From: Micavibrio_C sp046294845
Lineage (GTDB): Bacteria > Pseudomonadota > Alphaproteobacteria > Micavibrionales > Micavibrionaceae
Direction: 5' to 3'
Length of the DNA stretch: 64,000 nucleotides
NCBI GenBank assembly: GCA_046294845.1
Contig: JBKBNU010000001.1
Coordinates: forward strand, 1,612,001 to 1,676,000
Position 1 is the first letter of the stretch. Each line of letters starts with the position of its first letter. Both the position numbers and the translations under genes were made by a program. Below, one piece after another: positions 26,571 to 35,257 of the stretch. The notes below the pieces were generated by a model, which searched no databases, was not told the DNA's origin, and worked only from the letters and a program-made list of their open reading frames with translations.

Positions 26571-27347
26571 CTAGGTCATGGCATATCCCAACGCAGCCGG
26601 ACGCATTTTATCTGAAGCCTGTGCTGTAACTGCGGGTGCTCTCCACGTATCTTGAATAGCGTGTGCAGCCATATTAAATCCGTGCTCCAGACTTTTAAGA
26701 TTATGAGGCCGGGAACGATCCGTCATCACATCAATGGTTTTACCTGCAAACTTGCCAATCCATGAAACAGGATCCCATTTCGAATTGATTGAAAGCACGC
26801 GGTCCCAAATGCTTTTCTCTGTAATATCTGCTTTGTTCTCACCAAATTGCCGTTCGATTTGCTTTGGCAGCCCCTGTAAATCGCGCTGGAACAACCCCGG
26901 GCTATTGAAGGCATAGATTTTCCTAGAGTCCATCATCAATCCAACAGCCTTGCCCAGATAGCCCCCCATGGAATGACCTGCATATTCAACATCTTCCGGA
27001 TTGAGATTGAATTTTTTGATCGCTTCTTTGGCAAAGCGATATGCATCCTCTATTTGATCGGGGCGACGTCCCAAAGCCAGCTTTACAACATCATCCCAAT
27101 CACGAACGCCATCCATGCCGCGAAAGGCTATAACGTGTTCTTCTTTTCCATTAACTGTGCGCTTGTATAAGGCACCATAGAAGCCGCCCTTGGTCAGTTC
27201 CGGCACTTCATCGGCAGTCATGAGGCGCTGCCAACCTTCTTTAGCTGCCTTGGCATCCAGTGCATCGTGATAGACATCGCCAGCCAGAGCAAACCGCTCT
27301 TTAATTCCCTTCAGATCATGCCAGTTTAGTGAATTTTCCCCAGTCAT
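26571..27347 (-). CDS. Lipase-like alpha/beta hydrolase (class 3 type)
   Basis: A 258-residue protein. The nucleophile elbow is GHSMGG in VEYAGHSMGGYLGKAVGL, with a preceding class-3-lipase-like IAFRGMDGVRDWDD. A candidate Asp (SKWDPVSWIG) and His (HNLKSLEHGF) would complete the triad. There is no signal peptide, so it is cytoplasmic or exported by a non-Sec route. GAGGG lies 3 bases before the ATG. It is 113 bases downstream of the phosphoesterase gene, with a perfect AT-rich palindrome between. Substrate is unknown; phospholipid or acylglycerol is possible. Confidence 0.75.
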   Translation of the reverse strand: MTGENSLNWHDLKGIKERFALAGDVYHDALDAKAAKEGWQRLMTADEVPELTKGGFYGALYKRTVNGKEEHVIAFRGMDGVRDWDDVVKLALGRRPDQIEDAYRFAKEAIKKFNLNPEDVEYAGHSMGGYLGKAVGLMMDSRKIYAFNSPGLFQRDLQGLPKQIERQFGENKADITEKSIWDRVLSINSKWDPVSWIGKFAGKTIDVMTDRSRPHNLKSLEHGFNMAAHAIQDTWRAPAVTAQASDKMRPAALGYAMT

Positions 27348-27380
27348 ACGCCCTCATCAACTCAGTGCCAAGTCATGGCG

Positions 27381-27405
27381 GTTTTGATAATTTTATTATC
27401 AAAAC
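27381..27405 (-). repeat. Perfect 10-bp inverted repeat upstream of the lipase-like gene
   Basis: Arms GTTTTGATAA and TTATCAAAAC around a 5-base TTTTA loop, 34 bases before the lipase-like ATG. It could be an operator or an AT-rich terminator of the phosphoesterase gene. No GC core supports a strong terminator. Confidence 0.5.
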
Positions 27406-27460
27406 ACTACCTCATAAGACATAAAAAGTCAATATTATTGGAAATTAAAGTCTAAAATGC

Positions 27461-28276
27461 TTAGAAATCCGGCATTTCCTGCTTTAGGCGCGGCCCGATA
27501 TGGATACGGCCAATATTCAAGGCTTTCCCGGTTTGGTCATCGGTTTGCACCAGACAGCCACAAAGCGTTGCCTCACCATCGGCAGGACTGAGACGGTCCA
27601 TCGAAATTTTCTTCACAAAACGCTGGATCGGGACATCCTTTTTCATACCGATGATGCTGTTGTAATCCCCTGTCATACCGGCATCGCTCAGGAACGCTGT
27701 CCCCTCATCCAGAATATGATCATCCGCTGTCGGGATATGTGTGTGCGTACCCACAACAGCAGAGACGTAGCCATCCAGATAATGGGCAAAGGCCATTTTC
27801 TCGCTGCTGGCTTCTCCATGAAAATCGACGAAGATGGCATTAACGGCTTTACCCAGCGGATGGGCCTGCACCAGATCCATCACCATGGCAAATGGATCAT
27901 CGAGCGGGTCCATAAATAAACGCGCCATCGCATTCACAATCAGGATTTTGCGCCCGTCCGAAAGCTGGTGAATATAATGCCCCTTGCCCGGCAACGTCTT
28001 GGGGAAATTGATCGGCCTGATCAGGCGTGGGTCTTTATCTATATAGGTCAGGATTTCCTTGTTATCCCAAGAGTGATTGCCACCCGTAATGCAATGCGCC
28101 CCCGAAGCGTAGAAACCTTTGCAAATATCCGAAGAAATGCCTATCCCATGCGAAGAATTTTCGCCATTCACAATGGCTACATCTACTTTCAGATCGTTAA
28201 TCAGCTTCGGCAAATATTTATCAATGGCATCCCTGCCCGAACGACCGACAACATCGCCTACAAAAAGAATTCTCAT
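27461..28276 (-). CDS. YmdB family metallophosphoesterase
   Basis: A 271-residue cytoplasmic phosphoesterase. Metal ligands are seen in order: FVGDVVG, VNGENSSHG, TGGNHSWDN, FVDFHGEASSEK and GTHTHIPTADD. Family members hydrolyse 2',3'-cyclic nucleotides and affect RNA turnover or stress in other bacteria. The start overlaps the stop of the folate cyclo-ligase gene by four bases, so the two are coupled, an arrangement often seen in alphaproteobacteria. Confidence 0.9.
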   Translation of the reverse strand: MRILFVGDVVGRSGRDAIDKYLPKLINDLKVDVAIVNGENSSHGIGISSDICKGFYASGAHCITGGNHSWDNKEILTYIDKDPRLIRPINFPKTLPGKGHYIHQLSDGRKILIVNAMARLFMDPLDDPFAMVMDLVQAHPLGKAVNAIFVDFHGEASSEKMAFAHYLDGYVSAVVGTHTHIPTADDHILDEGTAFLSDAGMTGDYNSIIGMKKDVPIQRFVKKISMDRLSPADGEATLCGCLVQTDDQTGKALNIGRIHIGPRLKQEMPDF

Positions 28277-28839
28277 GCGTATCTCTGCACCTTGTTAGGG
28301 GTAATAATCCAATCCATTTTCTGGTCATGCTCTTCGCTGGGCAAGTTGAATAACACAGCCTGAGAGGAATAACCAACACCGACGGCCCTTACCTCTTTTT
28401 TGGCACGCAACGCTTTCAACGTTGCATCGTAATAACCTCCGCCATATCCCAATCTGTGCCCATGCCGGTCAAAGGCCAGCATAGGGACAATCACGATATC
28501 GGGATCAACCCATAGTGTCTCACCGGTCACGGGTGGCTGCATCACGCCAAAAGGCCCCTCCACCAGATTGATGCTTTCATCCCATCTGGTGAATTTAAGT
28601 TCTTTTGAATCTTTCTGGATAACAGGCAGTGCACAGGTAAAACCCTGTCTCAAAAGTTCTTCCATCAGAGGGCCTGTGTCAAATTCGCGCCCTTTGGGCC
28701 AATACAACGCCACGACATCACCGGCATCCGGTTTCAGGCATTCAAAGAACTCGCTAACTACCAATTCCGTATCTTCGGCAAAGGGGTCAAGAGTATCGCG
28801 AAAGCGCAAAGCTTCCTGTCTGAGGGCTTGTTTATCCAT
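28273..28839 (-). CDS. ygfA: 5-formyltetrahydrofolate cyclo-ligase
   Basis: A 188-residue enzyme that returns 5-formyl-THF to the active folate pool using ATP. Motifs include VALYWPKGREFDTGPL near the substrate site, DIVIVPMLAFDRHGHRLGYGGGYYD, which is the family's most conserved segment, and RAVGVGYSSQ. The frame is open far upstream through the 6S RNA; the folate enzyme itself starts at MDKQALRQ (28839), or four codons earlier at 28851. No clear ribosome site precedes either, as in other species where the mRNA is processed from the 6S transcript. Confidence 0.92.
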   Translation of the reverse strand: MDKQALRQEALRFRDTLDPFAEDTELVVSEFFECLKPDAGDVVALYWPKGREFDTGPLMEELLRQGFTCALPVIQKDSKELKFTRWDESINLVEGPFGVMQPPVTGETLWVDPDIVIVPMLAFDRHGHRLGYGGGYYDATLKALRAKKEVRAVGVGYSSQAVLFNLPSEEHDQKMDWIITPNKVQRYA

Positions 28840-28877
28840 GGCGGTAAGCATACCAGCAAAAATGCTGGGAAATAAAG

Positions 28878-29047
28878 GGTGGGGTCGCCACATGAGCCGT
28901 GTACATGCAAGCTTATCCGCTACTGGCCAAACAACCAGGTGGGCGCCGTATGATCCGGACCACGGTCCGGGCAGGGACAGCTCCCGAGCTAAGAAAGCAT
29001 AGGCCCGAGGGATGAAGGTGTAACACGCGAGCCGCAGCGAAGCCCCA
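28878..29047 (-). ncRNA. ssrS: 6S RNA (ssrS)
   Basis: About 170 noncoding bases lie between zapA and the cyclo-ligase gene on the minus strand, the synteny zapA-ssrS-ygfA kept across proteobacteria. An extended -10 (TGCTATAAT) sits just before. The ends can pair (GGGGC near the 5' end with GACCCC near the 3' end), giving a long rod. A GC-rich upper stem (GGACC and GGTCC) closes the loop. 6S RNA binds the sigma70 holoenzyme and mimics an open promoter in stationary phase. Ends are estimated. Confidence 0.8.
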
Positions 29048-29052
29048 TGTGT

Positions 29053-29061
29053 ATTATAGCA
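29053..29061 (-). promoter_or_regulatory. Extended -10 promoter of 6S RNA
   Basis: On the minus strand this reads TGCTATAAT, an extended -10 with a perfect TATAAT, about 6-7 bases before the predicted 6S 5' end. No good -35 hexamer is present, which extended -10 promoters tolerate. Confidence 0.65.
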
Positions 29062-29102
29062 ACATGTTTTCAATAAAGGGAGAATTTAATCTCGGTGAAT
29101 GA

Positions 29103-29471
29103 TCAGATTTTCTGGAGGCGTTCCGCGACCGTATCGATACGGCTGGCTAGCTGCTCTATAGCCGCAAGGATTTCCAGTTCATCTTCCTCGGAAACACGCT
29201 GCGGTCCTTCGACCTCAACTTCTTCACGAACCACCTTGGGGCTGCGGCTACGCAGATCGGCGACCAAATCACGAAGTTCATAAATCTCGTCAGCGAGAAC
29301 CAGCGCTGTCAGTACCAGCAAATGAGCCTCGCTGGAAGCTGCACCGGCAGCCGCAATCTCGCGCAGGCGGGCATCGACATACTTGCCCAGCTCTACAACA
29401 CGTGTTTCCTGACCAGCATCGCAAGCAATGCTGTAATTCTTGCCGTGAATGCCTAAATTAACGTCAGCCAT
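29103..29471 (-). CDS. zapA: Cell division protein ZapA
   Basis: A 122-residue FtsZ-ring stabiliser. The N-terminal ZapA domain begins MADVNLGIHGKNYSIACDAGQ and includes VVELGKYVDARLREIA. A long helix (HLLVLTALVLADEIYELRDL) and a coiled-coil tail follow. It lies 6 bases after the small coiled-coil gene and just before 6S RNA, the usual context. Confidence 0.9.
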   Translation of the reverse strand: MADVNLGIHGKNYSIACDAGQETRVVELGKYVDARLREIAAAGAASSEAHLLVLTALVLADEIYELRDLVADLRSRSPKVVREEVEVEGPQRVSEEDELEILAAIEQLASRIDTVAERLQKI

Positions 29472-29477
29472 AATATC

Positions 29478-29720
29478 TTACGCCTCACGAAGGATCTGCT
29501 CGACCTTCTCGATGGCAACATCAAGTTTACGAGCCAAAGCAGCAGGATCGGCAACGTAAGTACCACGTTGGTTGGCAGCAGGAGCGGCAAAAAGATCAAT
29601 CTGGGGAGAAGAACTCTTCTTTTTCGATACAGCGCGTGTCTTTTCAATCTGGACAGCGGCAGCTTCCAGTTTGTTCACTGAACCATTCAACTGAGATAAA
29701 GCCTGAATAATCGCCGACAC
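29478..29720 (-). CDS. Small coiled-coil protein next to zapA (DUF4164-like)
   Basis: An 80-residue protein starting at GTG 29720 after GGGAG. It has an N-terminal helix (IIQALSQLNGSVNKLEAAAVQIEK), a basic KKKSSS linker, and a C-terminal helix ending VEQILREA. Small coiled-coil proteins of the DUF4164 type commonly precede zapA in alphaproteobacteria; the assignment rests on size and position. A role in cell division is likely from co-transcription with zapA. Confidence 0.75.
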   Translation of the reverse strand: MSAIIQALSQLNGSVNKLEAAAVQIEKTRAVSKKKSSSPQIDLFAAPAANQRGTYVADPAALARKLDVAIEKVEQILREA

Positions 29721-29953
29721 GAATTGCTCCCTTCCCTAGGAAGTTGTTTCTAATTTATTGTTTTTTACGCCTGAGAATACGAGTGGATAGCAATCCGTCC
29801 CGTCTTGGTCAAGGGTTTGCTGATACATTCTTGGGGAAAACTCACAGATAACTTTGTTAATGCAGGCTTTTCATGGTCATTGACCTGAAACGCCGAAAAC
29901 GGCATGTTGGTGGGGATTTTTTGACCGCATATTAATGTGTTGCCGGAGCCACC

Positions 29954-31981
29954 ATGAAATTCAAATTCAAACCCGCCCCTTCCGAAACCGTTGCCGAACA
30001 AGGCCCCGATCTTGATCTCAAGCTTATGGCTAACGCTGTGCGCGCCCTTTCGATGGATGCCGTGGAAAAAGCAAATTCCGGTCACCCCGGCATGCCGATG
30101 GGTATGGCCGATGTCGCAACTGTGCTTTTTACCAAGTTTCTGAAATTCAGCCCTGAAAATCCGACATGGTTTGACCGCGACCGCTTTGTCCTGTCCGCAG
30201 GTCACGGCTCGATGCTGATCTACTCCCTGCTTTGGCTTTCCGGCTACGAGAAAATCACACTCGATGACATCAAGAATTTCCGCCAGCTCCACAGCCTCAC
30301 CCCCGGTCATCCCGAAGTCATGCCCGATGCCGGTATTGAAACAACAACAGGTCCACTGGGTCAGGGTATCTCAAACGCGGTCGGTTTTGCTTTGGCCGAA
30401 CGCATCATGAATGCCCGCTTTAGTGATGACCTGATCGACCACAAAACCTATGTCATCGCCAGTGATGGCGATTTGATGGAAGGTATCAGCCACGAGTCCT
30501 GTGCCCTCGCCGGTCACCTGAAACTCAGCCGTCTGGTTGTTCTGTACGATGATAACGGCATCTGCATTGACGGGCCGACATCCCTGTCATATTCCGATGA
30601 TGTGACAAGCCGCTTCGAAGCCTATGGCTGGGAAGTACAATCCATCAATGGTCACGACATGGCCGCCATCGAGGCCGCGATTACCAAGGCCCAGCTTGCC
30701 GATAAACCCACAATTATTCGCTGCAAAACCACAATCGGCTTTGGTGCCCCGACAAAAGCGGGCACAGCCGGAAGCCATGGCTCGCCACTCGGCGCCGAGG
30801 AAATCAAAGGCGCTCGCGAAAAGCTGAAATGGCCGCACGAACCGTTCTTTATCCCTACAGAGGTTCTGGCCATGTGGCGCAATGCAGGCGCCCGCGGTAA
30901 CGCCGAATATGATCAATGGTGTGAACGTCTGGAGAAAAACCGTTACCGTACGGACTTCATCAAAATTATTTCCGGTGACGTCGCCAAAGATATCGAAGCT
31001 CCTTTACAGCAGCTGAAGGATGCCTATCTGAAAGATCGTCCAAAACTGGCAACACGCCAAAATTCCGGTGACGTACTGAACAAGATTGTACCGATACTGC
31101 CTAACCTGATTGGTGGCTCATCCGATCTTACACCTTCCAACAATACCCAAGCCAAGGGTCCGACAGCGATCAGTGCCGGCAAGTATGAAGGCCAGTATAT
31201 TCATTACGGCGTGCGCGAGCATGGTATGGCTGCGATTATGAACGGTATGGCGCTGCATGGTGGCGTTATTCCGTACGGCGGCACCTTCCTGCAATTCACC
31301 GATTACTGCCGCCCCTCCATTCGCCTCTCGGCCCTGATGAAGCAGCGTGTCATCTATGTCATGACACACGATTCCATCGGCTTGGGCGAAGACGGCCCGA
31401 CGCACCAGCCGGTCGAACATCTGGCTGCCCTGCGTGTTATTCCGAACCTCCTGACCATGCGCCCTGCAGATGGCGTGGAAACAACCGAATGCTGGCAAAT
31501 CGCCCTGACAACCAAGGACAAGCCCTCGGTTCTGGCACTGACACGCCAAGGCCTGCCGGTCGTGCGTACGGACGATGGTAAAGAAAATCTCTCGGCCAAG
31601 GGCGCTTACATCCTGAAAGAGGCGAGCAACGGTCAACCCAAAGTGGTTATCATGGCTAGCGGCTCGGAAGTAGAGATTGCTCTCGGCGCGCAAGAGCTGC
31701 TTGAAAACGCCAAAATCCCGACCCGTGTTGTTTCCATGCCTTGTATGGAACTGTTTGCCGCTCAGGATAAAGCCTATCAGGAAAGCGTTCTCGGCAAACA
31801 TGATCTGCAACGTGTAGCGATTGAAGCCGCCATCCGCCAAAGCTGGGATCGCTGGCTCGGGTTCGATGGCATCTTCATCGGCATGAACAGTTTTGGTGAA
31901 TCAGCGCCGATCAAAGACCTCTACAACCACTTCAAGATTACCAAAGAAGCGGTTTTCGAGGCTGTGAAAGCTAAAAACTAA
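29954..31981 (+). CDS. tkt: Transketolase
   Basis: A 675-residue thiamine-diphosphate enzyme of the non-oxidative pentose phosphate pathway. Visible motifs are SGHPGMPMGMADV, the TPP-binding start GDGDLMEGISHE, the pyrimidine-domain HDSIGLGEDGPTHQPVEHLA with its active His, and the C-terminal domain from MASGSEVEIALGAQ. The first 25 residues precede the usual N-terminus. It has its own promoter region (29721-29953), where I see no clear hexamers. With gap and fba nearby this part of the chromosome is rich in carbon metabolism genes. Confidence 0.96.
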   Translation: MKFKFKPAPSETVAEQGPDLDLKLMANAVRALSMDAVEKANSGHPGMPMGMADVATVLFTKFLKFSPENPTWFDRDRFVLSAGHGSMLIYSLLWLSGYEKITLDDIKNFRQLHSLTPGHPEVMPDAGIETTTGPLGQGISNAVGFALAERIMNARFSDDLIDHKTYVIASDGDLMEGISHESCALAGHLKLSRLVVLYDDNGICIDGPTSLSYSDDVTSRFEAYGWEVQSINGHDMAAIEAAITKAQLADKPTIIRCKTTIGFGAPTKAGTAGSHGSPLGAEEIKGAREKLKWPHEPFFIPTEVLAMWRNAGARGNAEYDQWCERLEKNRYRTDFIKIISGDVAKDIEAPLQQLKDAYLKDRPKLATRQNSGDVLNKIVPILPNLIGGSSDLTPSNNTQAKGPTAISAGKYEGQYIHYGVREHGMAAIMNGMALHGGVIPYGGTFLQFTDYCRPSIRLSALMKQRVIYVMTHDSIGLGEDGPTHQPVEHLAALRVIPNLLTMRPADGVETTECWQIALTTKDKPSVLALTRQGLPVVRTDDGKENLSAKGAYILKEASNGQPKVVIMASGSEVEIALGAQELLENAKIPTRVVSMPCMELFAAQDKAYQESVLGKHDLQRVAIEAAIRQSWDRWLGFDGIFIGMNSFGESAPIKDLYNHFKITKEAVFEAVKAKN

Positions 31982-31999
31982 CCTTGCATAAGGTTAGTT
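31976..31999 (-). terminator. Hairpin spanning the convergent stop codons of tkt and the methyltransferase
   Basis: Perfect 10-bp arms AACTAACCTT and AAGGTTAGTT with loop GCAT. It includes the tkt stop codon and overlaps the methyltransferase stop at 31994-31996. On the minus strand it runs into TTTTTAGC, so it should terminate the methyltransferase operon. On the plus strand no U-run follows. Confidence 0.65.
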
Positions 32000-32677
32000 C
32001 TTCACCAGTCTGAAGAGCATCATGTACTGGGTCATGAAATCCAGCAGTTCAATCGGGCTATGCAGGTATTTATCGTCGCTTGCGTCATAGGGCAAGAAGC
32101 CATCACAAACCATGCGGCGAATTGATATGCTGAAACCTTCATCCTGAAAGGCTTTGGCGATATCCTGCAGAGAGTAGGTTTGCGGCGCTACAGGCGAAAA
32201 CTCGGCGACAGTATTTTTCCAACGCTCCCATAGCGGGTTTTCGGCATATTCACCAATTGCCAGATAGTAAACGCCGCCTTTTTTCAGGACGCTGCCCATT
32301 TCAGCAGCATGAGCCTTCAAATCCGGCAGCAGATAAACAACCTCGTGAGAGAAAGCGATATCGAACGCTGCCTTCTCGCCTGCCAATACGCGGCTATGGG
32401 CATATTTGCACGGCGTTGATCCTTTATTCTGGTTGGCATAGGCCACAGACTCTTCAGCGATATCAACACCCAAGGCATCCTTAAACGGCAAGGTTTCATG
32501 CAAGACCTTGAGGAAGCCCCCGCGGTTGCAACCGAAATCAAGGATACGCTTGGCCGACAGATCGCGCTCCTGCACATAGGAAATCAGGGAGTGCCATGCG
32601 GGCTCATGACCTTCGGCCATGCTTTCTTCGCCTTCAAGGCTGTCCCAGGTTTCTACGTTTTCAGCGTGCTGTGTCAT
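31994..32677 (-). CDS. SAM-dependent methyltransferase (class I)
   Basis: A 227-residue cytoplasmic protein with a Rossmann methyltransferase fold. Motif I is ILDFGCNRGGFLKVL, the acidic end of strand 2 is GVDIAEESV, and motif IV is FDIAFSHEVVYLLPD. The C-terminal 90 residues probably bind the substrate, which I cannot name. AAGGAAA precedes the ATG. It is second in a two-gene operon, 12 bases after the SDR-like gene, and a Fur-like box lies upstream of the pair. It may modify a small metabolite, which is an inference. Confidence 0.82.
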   Translation of the reverse strand: MTQHAENVETWDSLEGEESMAEGHEPAWHSLISYVQERDLSAKRILDFGCNRGGFLKVLHETLPFKDALGVDIAEESVAYANQNKGSTPCKYAHSRVLAGEKAAFDIAFSHEVVYLLPDLKAHAAEMGSVLKKGGVYYLAIGEYAENPLWERWKNTVAEFSPVAPQTYSLQDIAKAFQDEGFSISIRRMVCDGFLPYDASDDKYLHSPIELLDFMTQYMMLFRLVKN

Positions 32678-32689
32678 AATATTTCCTTT

Positions 32690-33904
32690 CTAGAATTCTT
32701 GACCTTTAGGAGTCATGGATATGCGTTTGTAGATGCCGTCTTTCATGGGCGATGGCAGGGCACCGTATGTCGTGGCCGGTGTCAGGATATGATCCGGCAG
32801 AATGCTGTCATTATCGATAGATGATGTTTCATCACCAATGGTCAAAGCTTTGAGCAAGCGGCGCTTTAATTCCTGCGGTGAGAAGCCACCATACAGCGTC
32901 GCCTTCACATGATCAGGCATGCCCTTGTTGGGATCATCCCCTTCAGGTGTCCTCAACAGGGCACTCGTAATCCATGCCACATCATGGGCACTTAATTGAG
33001 GAATAGGCGCTGTCCCGTCAATAACCTCATCACTTAAAGGAAAACCATCGGCAATCGATTCCTGAATAACAGTTTTCATAGCTTGCGGATCGCGGTAGGT
33101 TTCGCAAGCTGTCGTAATACCTGGATTAATCTGGAATACACTGACAGGCTTACCCGTTGAAACATTTGATTCCAGATAGAATGTACGCCATGCCAGTTCA
33201 TTCATAAATTTATCTGCCGCATCAGCAAGCAAACCATAGCTGGCTCTATTCGCTGCCAATGCAGAGAGCGACACAACACGCAGATTATCCAAGCCCCGAT
33301 TGGTCAGCAAATCATAACCCATGGCCGCCATATTATAGACAAAACGCAAACGACGGCTTGTTGCACGCTCGACCTCCTCGACAGACTCCCTGTGCATGGG
33401 CTTGAACGGTTCGCCGTTATTCTGGGCAAAAGACTGGTATAGAACCATCGAAACATCACTGATGGGTTGTTCTTGCGACATCTTCGCCAGCTCGTCATAC
33501 ATGGCTGGCAATATTGCTGAATCAGCGAGATCTCCACCCATTACATGAACGCGGTGGCCATTAACAATTTTCCTGGTCAACTCTTGATCACTGCGGGAAT
33601 GCAGCAGAACGCGGCAATTATCCTTAAGCAAGGTTTGCAGAACCGCTGCCGTGTTATTCATCAGATAATTCTGGCCATCAACATTCCAAAACGCATGGGT
33701 ATCTTCATCGCCATGCTTTGCAGGATCATAAGGCGTGAAGGATGCACCTGTCAGGATATAAACAGGTTCGGCCTTATCAGACTGATGGTCGATTGCAAAC
33801 GGAGCAACCTTGTCCAGCCCCGCCTTCGACAGAAAGGCCCTCACCTCCCTTTGGAAGTCTTCACGCAGGGTATTGATTATTCTTTCGTGGGACGGTGTGT
33901 GCAT
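32690..33904 (-). CDS. SDR-like NAD(P)-binding protein with altered catalytic site
   Basis: A 404-residue protein longer than classical short-chain dehydrogenases (about 250). A Rossmann start is suggested by PVYILTGASF, a later strand by VHVMGGDLAD, and SDR-like features by VVSLSALAANRASYGLLADAADKF and VFQINPGITTACETY. In the usual Y-x3-K site the Lys is replaced by Ala (YGLLA), so normal redox chemistry is doubtful. The C-terminal 100 residues have no recognised domain. No signal peptide. It is first in the operon with the methyltransferase, and a Fur-like box lies 64-82 bases upstream. Classification is moderate. Confidence 0.65.
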   Translation of the reverse strand: MHTPSHERIINTLREDFQREVRAFLSKAGLDKVAPFAIDHQSDKAEPVYILTGASFTPYDPAKHGDEDTHAFWNVDGQNYLMNNTAAVLQTLLKDNCRVLLHSRSDQELTRKIVNGHRVHVMGGDLADSAILPAMYDELAKMSQEQPISDVSMVLYQSFAQNNGEPFKPMHRESVEEVERATSRRLRFVYNMAAMGYDLLTNRGLDNLRVVSLSALAANRASYGLLADAADKFMNELAWRTFYLESNVSTGKPVSVFQINPGITTACETYRDPQAMKTVIQESIADGFPLSDEVIDGTAPIPQLSAHDVAWITSALLRTPEGDDPNKGMPDHVKATLYGGFSPQELKRRLLKALTIGDETSSIDNDSILPDHILTPATTYGALPSPMKDGIYKRISMTPKGQEF

Positions 33905-33967
33905 GGACAGTAAACCCGCTTTGAGTTGTTTTCAGTCCCGTCCTTTTACCCTTAGAAAAAAGTAAAT

Positions 33968-33986
33968 GCAAATCATTCTCATTTAC
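33968..33986 (-). promoter_or_regulatory. Fur-like box upstream of SDR-like/methyltransferase operon
   Basis: The minus strand reads GTAAATGAGAATGATTTGC, matching the classical 19-base Fur box (GATAATGATAATCATTATC) at 13 of 19 positions. The flanks add GTAAATG / CATTTAC arms. It lies 64 bases before the SDR-like ATG and 208 before gap on the other strand, so the SDR operon is the likelier target. Confidence 0.55.
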
Positions 33987-34111
33987 ATTCTATTTTTTTC
34001 ACAGCTTTCACTGCAGGTTAATATTTTTCATAAACTATATAGCAGGCAGATCATACATAGAAAAAACATTGGCCATTCCTATGCAAATGTTCAAATAAGG
34101 CCGCATATTGA

Positions 34112-34139
34112 TTGACACTATCAACCAACAGAGTATCTT
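34112..34139 (+). promoter_or_regulatory. Sigma70 promoter of gap
   Basis: Perfect TTGACA at 34112-34117, a 16-base spacer and TATCTT at 34134-34139, 54 bases before the gap ATG. A strong -35 suits a highly expressed glycolytic gene. Confidence 0.55.
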
Positions 34140-34193
34140 CTTTACGACCCAAAAAGTCTTTTCATAAATCTGTCAGCCAGGAGTTTTTATCCC

Positions 34194-35204
34194 ATGACAA
34201 CACGTGTTGCTATTAGTGGTTTTGGCCGTATCGGCCGTCTCGTTCTCCGCGCCCTGTATGAATCAGGCCGCAAAGATATCGAGATCGTCGCGATCAACGA
34301 TCTGGCCGATCTGGCTACGAACGCCCACCTGCTGAAATATGACTCGGTTCATGGCCGCTTCCCGTTCGAAGTTGAAACAGACGGCGACACGCTGATTGTT
34401 AACGGCGACCGCATCAAATGCGTTCAGGTAAAAGACCCTGCCCAGTTGCCATGGAAAGACATCGGCGTTGATATCGCTTTTGAATGTTCCGGTATCTTCA
34501 CATCCCGTGAGGGCGCACAAAAGCACATTGATGCCGGTGCCAAAAAAGTTCTGATCTCTGCTCCTGCTACCGATGAAGACATCACCGTTGTTTACGGTGT
34601 GAACTCTGACAAACTGACAGCAGATCACAAAATCGTTTCCAACGCATCCTGCACAACCAACTGTCTGGCTCCTGTAGCATCCGTCCTGCATGATGGTATC
34701 GGCATTGCCAACGGTTTCATGACAACGATCCACTCCTACACGGGCGACCAGAAAATCGTTGATACCAACCACAAAGACCTGCACCGCGCTCGTGCGGCTG
34801 CCCTGAACATCATCCCGACATCAACGGGCGCTGCCAAGGCTGTCGGCAAAGTGCTGCCGGACCTGAAGGGTAAACTGGATGGCGTGGCTACACGCGTTCC
34901 TACACCAAACGTTTCTCTGGTAGATTTTAAATTCACAGCCAAACGCCCGACAACAGTTGAAGAAGTCAACGAGTTGATCAAGAAGGCTGCCAACAGCAAC
35001 GAGCTGAAAGGCATTCTGGGTTGCTATTCCGAAGAACTGGTATCTGGTGATTTCAATCACGATCCCCGCTCCTCCATCTTTGCTTTGAACGAAACCAAAG
35101 TCATCGATGGTACGCTGGTTCGTGTCATGAGCTGGTACGACAACGAATGGGGCTTCTCCAACCGTATGCTCGACACCGCTACAAAAATGGCCAGCCTGAA
35201 ATAA
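34194..35204 (+). CDS. gap: Glyceraldehyde-3-phosphate dehydrogenase (type I)
   Basis: A 336-residue glycolytic/gluconeogenic enzyme. The NAD fold starts VAISGFGRIGRLVLRAL; ND at residues 35-36 favours NAD. The catalytic Cys is C153 in SNASCTTNCLAP. The S-loop and substrate site are seen as HSYTGDQ and TGAAKAVGKVLP, and the end is WYDNEWGFSNRM. AGGAG lies 10 bases before the ATG. A strong terminator follows. Confidence 0.97.
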   Translation: MTTRVAISGFGRIGRLVLRALYESGRKDIEIVAINDLADLATNAHLLKYDSVHGRFPFEVETDGDTLIVNGDRIKCVQVKDPAQLPWKDIGVDIAFECSGIFTSREGAQKHIDAGAKKVLISAPATDEDITVVYGVNSDKLTADHKIVSNASCTTNCLAPVASVLHDGIGIANGFMTTIHSYTGDQKIVDTNHKDLHRARAAALNIIPTSTGAAKAVGKVLPDLKGKLDGVATRVPTPNVSLVDFKFTAKRPTTVEEVNELIKKAANSNELKGILGCYSEELVSGDFNHDPRSSIFALNETKVIDGTLVRVMSWYDNEWGFSNRMLDTATKMASLK

Positions 35205-35225
35205 GCAGCTTAGAGACAGGAATCA

Positions 35226-35257
35226 AAACAGCGCCCTATCGGGCGCTGTTTGCTTTT
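35226..35257. terminator. Terminator between gap and the antiporter gene
   Basis: Arms AAACAGCGCCC and GGGCGCTGTTT with loop TATC, followed by GCTTTT on the plus strand and preceded by A-rich sequence. It serves gap and possibly the convergent antiporter gene, whose stop overlaps its end. Confidence 0.85.

Noticed and set aside
28840..29073. N-terminal extension of the folate cyclo-ligase frame
   Set aside because: The extension lies within the 6S RNA and its promoter. The enzyme family starts at about MDKQALRQ.
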